NCBI RefSeq assembly: GCF_014137995.1
Contig: NZ_JACGWV010000002.1
Coordinates: 1,426,001-1,490,000 of the forward strand
From: Promicromonospora sukumoe
GTDB taxonomy: Bacteria; Actinomycetota; Actinomycetes; Actinomycetales; Cellulomonadaceae
Direction of reading: 5' to 3'
Length of the DNA stretch: 64,000 nucleotides
Under the pieces are notes generated by a model. It saw only the letters and a list, made by a program, of their open reading frames with translations, did no database searches and was not told the DNA's origin. Made by a program: the position numbers and the translations under genes. Every line of letters starts with the position of its first letter. The stretch's first letter is position 1. Below, one piece after another: positions 49,463 through 58,436 of the stretch.

Positions 49463-50188
49463 ATGCTGGCCGACGAGATGCGCATCTTCTCCGAGCTCGA
49501 CTTCGGGCGCGCCCTCTTCGACGACACCCTGCCGCCGCTCGACCTGAGCTCGCCGGCGATCGTGCTGCACACGCACAAGATGCAGCTGCCGTCGCGCGCC
49601 GACATGGAGCACGGGCACCTGTTCGCCGAGCTCAAGGCGGAGAAGGTGTTCGGCCGCGCGGCCTTCGCGCTCATCGCGGCCCTCGCGCGCTACCGCTGCT
49701 TCGCGGACCGCTCCCGGCTCGACATCTTCGCCGCCGACGAGGCGTCCAAGACGATGTCGTCACCCGAGGCGGCCGAGGAGATCGGCACGTTCATCCGCGA
49801 CGGCCGTAAGCACAAGGCCGCGCTCCTGCTCGGCAGCCACGACGCCGAGGAGGACTTCGGCAACGAGGTGGTCCGGGGCCTGATCCCGTTCCGGGTGCTG
49901 CTGCGCCACCGCGACTCCAACCTCGCCCGCAGAGGCCTGCGCTGGCTGCACGGCCTGCCGACCGACGCCCCGGTGGACGAGGGCCTGGTCAAGCTGGTCA
50001 CCGAGGGCACCGCCCCGGTGACGGACGCCGCGGTCGGCGTGGTCGAGGAGCGTCGCGGGGAGTGCCTCATCCGTGACTTCCAGGCCCGGTACGGCCGGGC
50101 GAAGGTCATGGCACCGCTCGTGGAGAAGCGCGCCCAGACGGTCAAGACGACGCCGACCAGCTCCGCCGGTGCGGTGATCGGGGCATGA
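49463..50188 (+). pseudogene. Type IV secretion/conjugation ATPase (VirB4/TraC-like), 5'-truncated
   Basis: About 241 residues from the first ATG (more if the open frame from about 49400 is counted) match the C-terminal part of a VirB4-type ATPase. They include LDIFAADEAS (Walker B), GRKHKAALLLGSHDAEEDFG (sensor-like Gln/His region) and a tail with IRDFQARYGRAKVMAPL. Walker A and the N-terminal domain are absent, so it cannot hydrolyse ATP in the usual way. It is coupled by ATGA to the next membrane protein gene, which shows it was part of a conjugation operon. It is probably a remnant. Confidence 0.65.
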
Positions 50189-52191
50189 TCCGGCTGGCTC
50201 CCCTCGCGTTCGCCGACCCACAGGGTGGGCTGAACCTCGAGGACACGCAGGGCGTGAACTACAACCGGTTCACGCTGCAGTGGGACACGGGCTCGCCGTG
50301 GAACCCGCTCAACGTCGACTCCGAGATCTTCTCGACCCTCGCGGGCATGTTCTGGGTCTGGTACCGGGACATGGTCGCGGTGCAGATCTGGGTGCTCGAC
50401 TGGGTGCTCGGGATGGACTGGCTCGGCTACATCCTGGCGCCGCTGGCCGGCCTGAGCATCATCGTGCAGGGCATGATCGCGCAGATCGGCCTGCTCAACG
50501 TGATGCTCATCATCCTGGCGTTCGTGGTGGGCTTCTGGCTACTCAAGGGCAGGTACGCGGGCGGCTTCATGGAGCTGCTCATCGGTTGTGTGATCGCCGC
50601 CCTGGCCACCGGGTTCCTCGCCAACCCCATGGCGACGATCGGCGGCGAGCAGGGCGTCATCATGCAGTCGCGCAACGCGGGCATGGACATCGCCACGGGC
50701 TTCGCCACGGAGGGCGCGTCGTTCGAGCGGGACTCCACGGTGATCCGGGACGGGCTCAAGGGCCAGCTCGTGGACACGCTGCTGCGCGCGCCGCACCAGA
50801 TCATCAACTACGGCTCGGTCATCGACGGCACGGGCTGCGAGGACACCTACACCGAGAACGTGGGCCGTGAGGACGCCGTCGACGAGATCGGCGGCTGCGA
50901 CTCGGCCTACGGCGAGGCGGCCTCCACGGTCGACGCCGGCACCGTCGTCTCGACGCTCAGTCTGCTCACCACCGGGTTCGTGTTCCTGCTGCTCTCGGTC
51001 GTGATCGTGGGCGGCACCATCTTCGCGGTGCTGCTGCTGGGCTGGTCGGCGATCAAGCTGCTCTGGCAGCTCCCGGTCGGCGTGATCTCGAGCGGCACGC
51101 GCGCGCAGCTCTTCCGCACGTTCGCGAGCGTGGGCTTCGGCTGCATCCTCGTCGCGATGGCCACGATGTTCCTGGTCGCGTGGATGAAGATGCTGCTCGG
51201 CTTCTACGACGCGACGAGCGGCCTGCCGTTCCTCGTGCGCCTGTACCTCTTCAACACGCTGGTCGTCGCGGGCGCCGTGTTCTACGTGCTGATGGGCGCG
51301 AGCGTGCGGCAGGGCCTGCGGGCGCTGGCCGACAAGCTCGCGGCCGCCGGCGTCCCCTCCCAGATCGGCGAGCCCGCGGCCATGCCGTGGGACGGCACCG
51401 CGAAGTGGCGCGACCGGTACAACAAGGCCAAGTCCTGGGCCGGCGTCGGGCTGGGCCCGGCACCCGTGCAGCCGAACGGCAACGCGGTGGAGGTCGACGG
51501 CGGCGACGCGCCGTCCGCGGGCCCGTCCGCCATGGACGGCACCCCCGGCGGGGGCACCGTCGGCGGCGCCGCGGCCGGTGCGGCGGCGGGAGCCGTCGCG
51601 GGCCGCGTGGCCGGCGACGACAACCGCACGGTCCCGATCCCGGTCGACGGTTCCGGCCGTGACGGCGGGCCCGACGGCGGTCCGGGCGGGCCGGGCGGCG
51701 CGAACGGCGGCGGGAACGCCTGGAGCACCGCCGCACGGACCGTCCAGGACGGTTCGCCCGACGGCGGACGCGCGGGCGACCCGCTGCCCGACGGGACCAA
51801 CGTGGGCGAGAAGGCGTCGAACGAGCCGGCACCGCACCTGCCCCCCACGGCCGGCGAGCGGCTCAGCGACCGGCTGAGCAGCGCCGGCCGCACGGGCACG
51901 TCGGTCGCGCTGCAGGCGGGCGCCATGGTCGCGAGCGGCGGCACGTCCGCCGCCGCGGCCGGGGCCTCCAAGGCGCTCACCGTGGCCCGCCGGGCCGGGC
52001 AGGCCAAGCAGATGCTCGGCGCGGTGCGCGGCCTCGGCCGCCGGGGCGAACGCTCGCAGAGCGCGGCCCGGCTGGCGCAGTCCCTCAACGCCGCGCGGCA
52101 GGGCGGCGCGGCGCCGGGCGCCGGGCCGCAGCCCTCCGCCATCGTGCACAACCCGGGACGGCGTCAGATGCGAGGGCTGGGCCGCTCATGA
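50185..52191 (+). CDS. Polytopic TrbL/VirB6-like conjugal transfer membrane protein
   Basis: This 668-residue protein has about seven membrane segments between residues 45 and 370 (LGYILAPLAGLSIIVQGMIA, NVMLIILAFVVGFWLL and others). A loop contains two Cys (GTGCEDTY, GGCDSAYG), and a Gly/Pro/Ala-rich C-terminal tail of about 270 residues follows. The order ATPase, this protein, a single-pass protein and a cell-wall hydrolase matches type IV secretion clusters of actinobacterial integrative elements, where the VirB6-like protein forms the inner-membrane channel. Its ATG overlaps the ATPase stop and its stop overlaps the next start. Confidence 0.75.
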   Translation: MIRLAPLAFADPQGGLNLEDTQGVNYNRFTLQWDTGSPWNPLNVDSEIFSTLAGMFWVWYRDMVAVQIWVLDWVLGMDWLGYILAPLAGLSIIVQGMIAQIGLLNVMLIILAFVVGFWLLKGRYAGGFMELLIGCVIAALATGFLANPMATIGGEQGVIMQSRNAGMDIATGFATEGASFERDSTVIRDGLKGQLVDTLLRAPHQIINYGSVIDGTGCEDTYTENVGREDAVDEIGGCDSAYGEAASTVDAGTVVSTLSLLTTGFVFLLLSVVIVGGTIFAVLLLGWSAIKLLWQLPVGVISSGTRAQLFRTFASVGFGCILVAMATMFLVAWMKMLLGFYDATSGLPFLVRLYLFNTLVVAGAVFYVLMGASVRQGLRALADKLAAAGVPSQIGEPAAMPWDGTAKWRDRYNKAKSWAGVGLGPAPVQPNGNAVEVDGGDAPSAGPSAMDGTPGGGTVGGAAAGAAAGAVAGRVAGDDNRTVPIPVDGSGRDGGPDGGPGGPGGANGGGNAWSTAARTVQDGSPDGGRAGDPLPDGTNVGEKASNEPAPHLPPTAGERLSDRLSSAGRTGTSVALQAGAMVASGGTSAAAAGASKALTVARRAGQAKQMLGAVRGLGRRGERSQSAARLAQSLNAARQGGAAPGAGPQPSAIVHNPGRRQMRGLGRS

Positions 52192-52817
52192 AGCGCACCG
52201 TGATCGTCGTGCTGACGGTGGTCGTCCTCGCGATCGGCACCTGGGTCGGCTGGCCCCGCGAGGGCGGTCCCGCGGCCGACCCGACGGCGGACGTCAACCC
52301 GAACGCGGTGGCGCCCGGCGGCCAGGACGACTTCGGCAACCCCGAGGGGACGTCCGCCGGGGCGGCCGAGGACGCCGCCGCGACCGAGGAGGTCGACCAG
52401 CAGCCGGGCGCGGGCGACCCGGCGGTCGAGGTGACGGGCGAGCCGGAGTTCGACGAGGCCGCCCCCGCCGAGCCCGTCGAGGCGAGGTGGAACGACGGCG
52501 TCCGGCAGGCCGCGCGGGACGCGGCCCTCGCGACCGTCTCGGCGTTCGCCGCCACGGCCCGGGGCGAGGACGCCTGGTGGGACGGCCTGAAGCCGCACCT
52601 GACCCCGCAGGCGCAGCCCGTCTACCAGGACGTCGACCCGCGCCTCGTCCCGGTCACCGAGGTGACGGGCGACCCGGAGGTCACCGACGAGACGTCCACG
52701 CTGCTCGCCGAGGTCGCGGTGCCCACGGACGTGGGCTCGTACACGGTGCTGCTGACCCGGGCCGACGGCGCGGCGCCCTGGCTGGCCGAGCAGATCAGGC
52801 CGCCGGAGGGGTCGTGA
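52188..52817 (+). CDS. Single-pass membrane protein of the conjugation cluster (VirB8/NTF2-like candidate)
   Basis: This 209-residue protein has an N-terminal membrane anchor (residues 4-22). An acidic linker follows to about 95. The compact C-terminal domain is AALATVSAFAATARGEDAWWDGLKPHLTP, then a strand-rich part ending SYTVLLTRADGAAPWLAEQIRPPEG. This helix-strand pattern resembles NTF2-like VirB8/TcpC proteins, which brace the secretion channel from outside. The assignment is tentative. It is coupled by ATGA upstream and GTGA downstream, in the conjugation operon. Confidence 0.55.
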   Translation: MKRTVIVVLTVVVLAIGTWVGWPREGGPAADPTADVNPNAVAPGGQDDFGNPEGTSAGAAEDAAATEEVDQQPGAGDPAVEVTGEPEFDEAAPAEPVEARWNDGVRQAARDAALATVSAFAATARGEDAWWDGLKPHLTPQAQPVYQDVDPRLVPVTEVTGDPEVTDETSTLLAEVAVPTDVGSYTVLLTRADGAAPWLAEQIRPPEGS

Positions 52818-54112
52818 GCGGGCGGGACGGCGTCGGGGTCGCGACGCGGGTCGTGTCGCAGGCGGTCCGGTCCTCGCGGTCCCGCAACGGCAGGAAGAAG
52901 GACGACGCGACCAGGCGCGCCGTGCTCGTGCTGGCCGTCCTGGTCGCGGCCGCCCTGGCCGTGCCCGCCGCGGTGGTCGCGATGGTCGTGCTGGTGGGCG
53001 GCGCCGTGAGCGAGAACCAGTCGCAGAACGGCTGCAGCATGTCGGCGTCGGTGGTGCCCGCCGGGCAGGTGGACGCCGCCGGCGGCTTCACGGCCGAGCA
53101 GATGCAGAACGCGGCCGTGATCCTCCAGGTGGGCGAGGAGCGCGGGGTCCCGGCCCGGGCCCAGGCCGTCGCGGTGATGACGGCGCTCGGCGAGTCCGGC
53201 ATGCGCAACATCGACTACGGCGACGACCGGTTCGGGGTGCGCAACCCGGACGGCACGCTGACCTCCTCGATCGGCATGTTCCAGGAGCAGAAGTGGTACG
53301 GCACGGTCGAGGAGCGGCTCGATCCGGTGCAGTCGTCGGGCCGGTTCTACGACCGGCTGCTCGCCGTCACCGGTTGGGAGACGCTCGAGCCGACCATCGC
53401 GGCGCACAAGGCGCAGCGGAACGCCGACCCGTACCACTACCAGAAGTACTGGGACCAGGCGCTCCAGGTGATCCAGCTCGTCAGCGGCGCCGACCCGCAG
53501 GACCTCGAGGCGCTCTCGCGGTCCATCCAGGGCTCCTCGGCCGCCGCGCCCTGCATGAGCGGCTCGATCGGCCAGGCGGCCGTCAGCGCCGGCGGCTGGG
53601 CCAACCCGGCGGTCGGTTCCAAGGCGTCGGGGTTCGGGCCCCGCAACACCGGCATCGCGGGCGCGTCGACCTACCACCTCGGCCAGGACATCGCGGCGTC
53701 CTGCGGCACCCAGGTGTACGCGGCCGCGGCCGGGCGCGTGGTGATCTCCGGCGCGACCGGCTGGGGCACCGGCAACACGATCCGCATCGAGCACGGCCTG
53801 GGCCTCGACTCGACCTACGGGCACCTGCTCACGGGCACCAACCTGGTGCGGGTCGGCCAGACGGTGCAGGCGGGACAGCAGATCGCGTCCATGGGCGGCG
53901 ACTCGCGCATCGACCCGGCGGGCGCAGGCACGTCGTCGGGCTGCCACCTGCACTACGAGGTGCGGATGAACGGCGAGGCCGTGGACCCCGAACCGTTCAT
54001 GGCGGGGCAGGGCGTGACGCTCGGCGTCGCGACGCCGGTCACCGAGCCGGTCTCGCCCTCGGGCGGTCCCGCGGGCGACGGCGCGGAGCCGGCCGACGCG
54101 TCGGGCAACTGA
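52814..54112 (+). CDS. Bifunctional cell-wall hydrolase of the conjugation cluster (lysozyme-like plus M23 peptidase)
   Basis: This 432-residue protein has a membrane anchor near residues 35-60 (VLVLAVLVAAALAVPAAVVAMVVLV). A lytic-transglycosylase-like helical region (about 95-215, ARAQAVAVMTALGESGMRN with the likely catalytic Glu) is followed by a C-terminal LytM/M23 domain (about 255-395). There STYHLGQDIA and STYGHLL with CHLHYEVR carry the zinc ligands. It should open peptidoglycan locally so a conjugation channel can cross. The start is a GTG overlapping the upstream stop. It is the last gene of the remnant. Confidence 0.85.
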   Translation: MSGRDGVGVATRVVSQAVRSSRSRNGRKKDDATRRAVLVLAVLVAAALAVPAAVVAMVVLVGGAVSENQSQNGCSMSASVVPAGQVDAAGGFTAEQMQNAAVILQVGEERGVPARAQAVAVMTALGESGMRNIDYGDDRFGVRNPDGTLTSSIGMFQEQKWYGTVEERLDPVQSSGRFYDRLLAVTGWETLEPTIAAHKAQRNADPYHYQKYWDQALQVIQLVSGADPQDLEALSRSIQGSSAAAPCMSGSIGQAAVSAGGWANPAVGSKASGFGPRNTGIAGASTYHLGQDIAASCGTQVYAAAAGRVVISGATGWGTGNTIRIEHGLGLDSTYGHLLTGTNLVRVGQTVQAGQQIASMGGDSRIDPAGAGTSSGCHLHYEVRMNGEAVDPEPFMAGQGVTLGVATPVTEPVSPSGGPAGDGAEPADASGN

Positions 54113-54180
54113 GGCCGGCACCCGACCGATGATTTCTGCCGACCGCAGACGTCGACAAAAACAGGTCGCGATCGTCATCG

Positions 54181-54206
54181 GGAATACCGGACGATGATCC
54201 GGCGTC
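54181..54206 (+). promoter_or_regulatory. ECF-like promoter candidate upstream of the MFS exporter gene
   Basis: GGAATA (54181-54186) is followed by 16 nt and CGTC (54203-54206). This is close to the GGAACC/CGT pairs upstream of both sigma cassettes. A loose dyad (TCATCG, 11 nt, CGATGA) overlaps it. The match may be chance. Confidence 0.3.
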
Positions 54207-54276
54207 GTTAGACGTAGGTCGTGTGCAATGTCGCCCTCGATCTCGGCCCGCGCACCGTACCGAGAGGGCAGTCCCC

Positions 54277-55806
54277 ATGACGACCGAAACACTCGACACC
54301 ACAGATCCGCTCAACGACCGACCCGTCCGTCCGACGGCGGACGCCGTCGTCGTCGACGCCCCCTACGGGACGCGGTCCGACAAGCTGGCCCCCGGCCACT
54401 TCCGCGCCATCGCGCTGCTGATGGCGAGCGCCTTCACCGTGATCCTCAACGAGACCACCATGTCGGTGGCGCTCCCGCCGATCATGGACGAGCTGGGCAT
54501 CACCCCGACGGTCGGCCAGTGGCTCACCACGGCCTTCCTGCTGACGATGGCGGTCGTCATCCCGGCGACCGGGTACCTCATCAACCGGCTCGGCACGCGC
54601 GGTGCCTACCTGCTGGCGATGTCCCTGTTCACCGTCGGCACCGCCCTGGCGATGATCGCGCCGGGCTTCAGCATCCTGGTGACGGGCCGCGTGGTGCAGG
54701 CGACCGGCACGGCGATCATGATGCCGTTGCTCATGACCACGATCATGACCATCGTGCCCCCGCACATGCGCGGCCGGATCATGGGCAACGTCGGCCTGGT
54801 CATCGCGGCGGCGCCGGCCCTCGGCCCCACCCTGTCCGGCGCGATCCTGGAGCCCCTCGGCTGGCGCGGCGTGTTCGGCGTCGTCCTGCCGATCTCGGTG
54901 CTGGCGCTGGTCGCCGGCCTGCTCTGGATCCGCGACGTCAACGACAAGGAGCACCACACCCTCGACCCGCTGTCGCTGCTGCTCACGCTCGTCGCGTTCG
55001 GTGGTCTGGTGTGGGGCCTGTCCGGCCTGGGTGAGGGCGCGCACGCCGGCGGCGGCACGCTGAACCCGTGGATCCCGCTGGTCACGGGCCTGGTATTCCT
55101 CGGCCTGTTCGTCTGGCGGCAGATCGTGCGGCAGCGGACGGAGTCCGCGCTGCTGGACCTGCGCACGTTCCTCGAGCCCAACTTCCGCGTGGCGATCGGC
55201 ATCATGGCGGTCGCGATGCTGGCGATGCTCGGCACCCTGATCGTGCTGCCGCTGGTGCTGCAGGAGGCCATGGGCCTCTCGCCGCTCCAGTCCGGGCTGA
55301 TCGTCCTGCCCGGCGCGCTCGCGATGGGCCTCCTGGGCCCGGTCGTCGGCCGCTGGTACGACAAGATCGGGCCGCGTCCGATCCTCGTGCCCGGCACGGT
55401 GCTCGTGACCCTCGGCATCGGGATGCTCGCGTTCCTGCACCCCGGTATCTCCCCGCTCTACGTGCTCGGCGCGCACGTCCTGCTGAGCCTGGGCCTGTCC
55501 GCGGTGTTCACGCCGCTGTTCAGCGCGGCGCTCGGGGTGCTCAAGCCGCACCAGTACTCGCACGGGTCGGCCACGATCAACACGGTCCAGCAGGTCGCGG
55601 GTGCCGCGGGCATCGCTCTCTTCATCGCGATCATGACGCTCCGCTCGGACACGCTGACCGCGGCCGGTGAGTCCGCCGCCGACGCCCTGACGGCCGGTGC
55701 GGGCCTGGCCTTCGCGATCGGCGCCAGCGTGATGGCGCTGACCATCGGCCTGGCCGTGATGATCAGGCGGCCCGAGACCGACGGCGAGTTCCACGGCGGG
55801 CACTGA
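54277..55806 (+). CDS. MFS drug exporter, DHA2 family (EmrB/QacA type)
   Basis: This 509-residue permease has about 14 membrane helices. It carries NETTMSVALPPIMDEL in helix 1, GYLINRLGTRGAYLL (motif A) and GRVVQATGTAIMMPLLMT with the antiporter motif C GLVIAAAPALGPTLSGAIL. These mark proton-driven multidrug exporters. The hydrophilic first 45 residues are cytoplasmic. GAGAGGGCAG lies before the ATG. An ECF-like promoter is possible upstream. No regulator gene adjoins it. The substrate is unknown. Confidence 0.9.
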   Translation: MTTETLDTTDPLNDRPVRPTADAVVVDAPYGTRSDKLAPGHFRAIALLMASAFTVILNETTMSVALPPIMDELGITPTVGQWLTTAFLLTMAVVIPATGYLINRLGTRGAYLLAMSLFTVGTALAMIAPGFSILVTGRVVQATGTAIMMPLLMTTIMTIVPPHMRGRIMGNVGLVIAAAPALGPTLSGAILEPLGWRGVFGVVLPISVLALVAGLLWIRDVNDKEHHTLDPLSLLLTLVAFGGLVWGLSGLGEGAHAGGGTLNPWIPLVTGLVFLGLFVWRQIVRQRTESALLDLRTFLEPNFRVAIGIMAVAMLAMLGTLIVLPLVLQEAMGLSPLQSGLIVLPGALAMGLLGPVVGRWYDKIGPRPILVPGTVLVTLGIGMLAFLHPGISPLYVLGAHVLLSLGLSAVFTPLFSAALGVLKPHQYSHGSATINTVQQVAGAAGIALFIAIMTLRSDTLTAAGESAADALTAGAGLAFAIGASVMALTIGLAVMIRRPETDGEFHGGH

Positions 55807-55834
55807 CACCTGAGCGGCCGGTCGCCGCGGGACT

Positions 55835-55872
55835 GACGAGGGCGGGAACCCATCCGGGTTCCCGCCCTCGTC
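55835..55872. terminator. Perfect 17-bp hairpin between convergent genes
   Basis: GACGAGGGCGGGAACCC, ATCC and GGGTTCCCGCCCTCGTC lie 28 bp after the MFS stop and 15 bp from the SUKH-protein stop. Confidence 0.85.
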
Positions 55873-55887
55873 GCGTGTGGGTGCCGG

Positions 55888-57285
55888 TCAGCGGTCGAAG
55901 AGGCGGCCGAGCAGACCCTTGCGTCGCGGACGATCCGCTCCCTCCGAGGACTCCTTGGACTCCGGAGCCCCCGGACGGTCGCCCTCCGGGCGGGTCAGCC
56001 GGGTGACCTCGATCAGCGCCTGACCGTGCAGCTCCAGCAGCCGGTTCGCCACCGCGATCGCGTCGGGCAGCGCCGGCGGGTTCGCACGGTCGGGCACCAA
56101 CCCGGCGGCCTTGAGGCCGGGCGGCACGGTCCCGGCGTCGAGCTGCTCGGCCCAGACGGCCGGGTCGAGGTTCAGGAACTCGGGGTCCGACGACGAGCCG
56201 GGGTCGGCCTCCTCGTCCTCCGACCTGTCCGCCCGGTCCGGCCCGTCCACCGTCGGGTCCGAGCCGGCTCGGCCCACGCTGGCTCGGCCGGAGCCCTCCA
56301 GGTCGACGTCGCCGGACCCGGACCCCTGCCCCACGAGAAGCGCCGTCAGGCTCTCGGCCCGATACACCGCCCCGGCGTGCTGCTCGTGGTCAAGCAATAC
56401 GACCTGACCCACGCGGCCGTTCGACGCCGGCGCGAGGTCGGCGGCGAAGACGTTCCCGGCGCCGTCGGTCCCGACCGGGAACCAGAGAGGCGAACCGATC
56501 GCGGCCCGCACCCGGCCCGCGGGGTCGGCCGGGGCCGAGGTGCCGGCGTCGGCGGTCCAGGTGCTGAAGCGGGCCGCGGGCAGGAACGCCTCGCGGAGAA
56601 AGCTCCCGCGCAGCGGCACGATCTCGAACCCGCCGAACCCACCCTGCTCGGCCGCGAGGCTCAGGTTGCCCGATCCGGCCGCCGCGTACAGCGCCCGCAC
56701 CTCGTCCGGCAGCCGTGCGCCGTCGGGCAGCGCCGCCTCAGCCTCGTCGATCTCCGCGGCCTCCGCGCCAGCGGCGTCGGGCATCCGGTCCGCAATCAGC
56801 CGGGTCACGGCGTCCGGGTCGGCCGACGCCGCGGGTGCGCCGTCCGGCGGCGGCGAGATCGTCTCCCGGTACCGCGCCGGCAGCGCGCCGGGCTCCAGCA
56901 CCACCTCGAGCACCGGCGTGACCGGCCCGGACACCACCGAGGGCGGCAGGTCGACGAGCTCGACCACGTCGTCGGCGGGGCGCGGGCCGGCGACGACCCG
57001 CACCGTCTGCCCGTCGTCGGGCGACAGGTCCGCGATCGCGCGGAGGGCGTCGTCCAGCTCGGCCTTGGGCCCGCGCCCGCCGGTCCGGGCGGCCTCCCGC
57101 GCGGCCTCGCGGTAGTGCGCGCGCCGGGCATCGGCGTCGCCGTCGTCCAGGTAGGACCCGTCCCACGCGCCGCCGCCCACGGTCCCGGCGAACTCGCTGA
57201 CGTCGGTCCCGGGTGGCGCCGAGCGTCGGAGCGCGTCGACGAAGGGTGCCCAGGTCTGCCACTCGGTGAGGCTCACGACCCACAT
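55888..57285 (-). CDS. SMI1/KNR4 (SUKH)-like domain protein
   Basis: This 465-residue soluble protein has an N-terminal region of unknown fold (residues 1-150, LTEWQTWAPFVDALRRS) and a SUKH-like domain near 165-310 (LPDEVRALYAAAGSGNLSL, GGFEIVPLRGSF, WFPVGTDGAGNVFAADLAP, VVLLDHEQH). A disordered acidic stretch and a basic C-terminal tail (RPRRKGLLGRLFDR) follow. SUKH domains often act as immunity proteins or scaffolds; no toxin gene is near. The ATG at 57285 is chosen; a GTG at 57276 is also possible. It is divergent from the PRPP-synthetase-like gene with 51 bp between them, so promoters overlap. Confidence 0.7.
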   Translation of the reverse strand: MWVVSLTEWQTWAPFVDALRRSAPPGTDVSEFAGTVGGGAWDGSYLDDGDADARRAHYREAAREAARTGGRGPKAELDDALRAIADLSPDDGQTVRVVAGPRPADDVVELVDLPPSVVSGPVTPVLEVVLEPGALPARYRETISPPPDGAPAASADPDAVTRLIADRMPDAAGAEAAEIDEAEAALPDGARLPDEVRALYAAAGSGNLSLAAEQGGFGGFEIVPLRGSFLREAFLPAARFSTWTADAGTSAPADPAGRVRAAIGSPLWFPVGTDGAGNVFAADLAPASNGRVGQVVLLDHEQHAGAVYRAESLTALLVGQGSGSGDVDLEGSGRASVGRAGSDPTVDGPDRADRSEDEEADPGSSSDPEFLNLDPAVWAEQLDAGTVPPGLKAAGLVPDRANPPALPDAIAVANRLLELHGQALIEVTRLTRPEGDRPGAPESKESSEGADRPRRKGLLGRLFDR

Positions 57286-57324
57286 GATGCCTGTTCCCGC
57301 TCGGCGTGTCGGCCCGACGTTCCG

Positions 57325-57330
57325 TAGACT
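57325..57330 (+). promoter_or_regulatory. -10 element of a probable leaderless promoter (prs-like gene)
   Basis: TAGACT ends 6 nt before the ATG at 57337 and no ribosome site is present. Confidence 0.5.
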
Positions 57331-57336
57331 CCAGCC

Positions 57337-58287
57337 ATGGCCGAGGTGAGGGTCTTTGCCGGTACCGGGGGCCAGCGATTCGCTCGGGAGATGTGTGCTG
57401 ATCTCGACGTGCCGCTGAGCCCGATCAACATCCAGCGCTTCGCGAACGACTGCCTGCAGGTCCAGCTCCTGGAGAACTGCCGCGAACGCGACGTCTATCT
57501 CGTGCAGCCAGTCGTGCGCCCCGCGCAGGAGAGCCTCATGGAGCTCCTGCTGATGATCGACGCCGCCAAGGGCGCGTCGGCCGGCCGGATCACCGCCGTC
57601 ATGCCGCACTTCGCGTACGCCCGCTCGGACAAGAAGGACGCACCGCGCATCTCGCTCGGGGGGCGCCTCGTCGCGGACCTGCTGGAGACGGCGGGCGTGA
57701 ACCGCATCCTCACGATGACGCTGCACGCGCCGCAGGTGCACGCGTTCTTCCGGGTGCCGACCGACCAGCTCAACGCGCTCCGCGAGCTCGCGGAGCACTT
57801 CCTGCCGAGCGACCTCTCGAAGGCCACGGTGGTCTCCCCCGACCTGGGCAACGCGAAGAGCGCGTCGGCGTTCGCGAAGATGCTCGGGGTCCCCGTCGCG
57901 GCGGCCGCGAAGGAGCGGTTCGACGGCGACCGGGTCGAGATCACGTCCCTGATCGGCGACGTCACCGGCCGCGACATCATCGTGCTCGACGACGAGATCG
58001 CCAACGGGTCGACCATCCTCGCGATCCTCGACCTGCTCCGCGAGCACGGCGCGCGCAGCGTGCGGATCGCCTGCACGCACGGCATCTTCGCCAACGACGC
58101 CGCGCACCGCATCGCGGCCGACCCCGACGTCGTCGAGATCGTCACCACCAACACGGTGCCGTCCACCGGGCTCCTGGCGCACGACAAGCTGACGGTGATC
58201 AGCGTCGCCCCGGCGTTCGCCGAGGCGGTCCGCCGCATCCACAGCGGCGAGTCGGTCAGCGCCCTCTTCGACCCCACCCACGTCTAG
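57337..58287 (+). CDS. Divergent ribose-phosphate pyrophosphokinase (PRPP synthetase) homologue
   Basis: This 316-residue protein follows Prs over its whole length (LMELLLMIDAAKGASAGRITAVMPHFAYARSDKK, LHAPQVHAFF, IGDVTGRDIIVLDDE, VAPAFAEAVRRIHSGESVSALFD). Prs makes PRPP from ribose 5-phosphate and ATP. Several normally invariant sites differ: the ATP-binding GRFSDGE region is QRFANDC, the catalytic KRR loop is KER, and the PRPP-binding DDxxDTAGT reads DDEIANGST. It may therefore be a paralogue with altered activity, with the housekeeping prs elsewhere. It is probably leaderless. REP-like elements follow the stop. Confidence 0.75.
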   Translation: MAEVRVFAGTGGQRFAREMCADLDVPLSPINIQRFANDCLQVQLLENCRERDVYLVQPVVRPAQESLMELLLMIDAAKGASAGRITAVMPHFAYARSDKKDAPRISLGGRLVADLLETAGVNRILTMTLHAPQVHAFFRVPTDQLNALRELAEHFLPSDLSKATVVSPDLGNAKSASAFAKMLGVPVAAAAKERFDGDRVEITSLIGDVTGRDIIVLDDEIANGSTILAILDLLREHGARSVRIACTHGIFANDAAHRIAADPDVVEIVTTNTVPSTGLLAHDKLTVISVAPAFAEAVRRIHSGESVSALFDPTHV

Positions 58288-58303
58288 GCCGCGCCCCGCC
58301 GCT

Positions 58304-58384
58304 GGTCGAGCTTGTCGAGACCCCGCCACTCGACCGCACCCGCCGGTCGAGCTGCACCCCCCGCTGGTCGAGCTTGTCGAGACC
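58304..58384 (+). repeat. Two forward REP-like elements upstream of the GIY-YIG gene
   Basis: GGTCGAGCTTGTCGAGACC occurs at 58304-58322 and 58366-58384, each preceded by CGCT or GCT. Between them is a partial copy (GGTCGAGC near 58345). The T in GCTTG distinguishes these from the GCCTG copies inside genes. Confidence 0.85.
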
Positions 58385-58436
58385 CCGCTCGATAGCTCAA
58401 GACTCGGCCCGTGAACAGTTTTCTTTGACACCTGGG

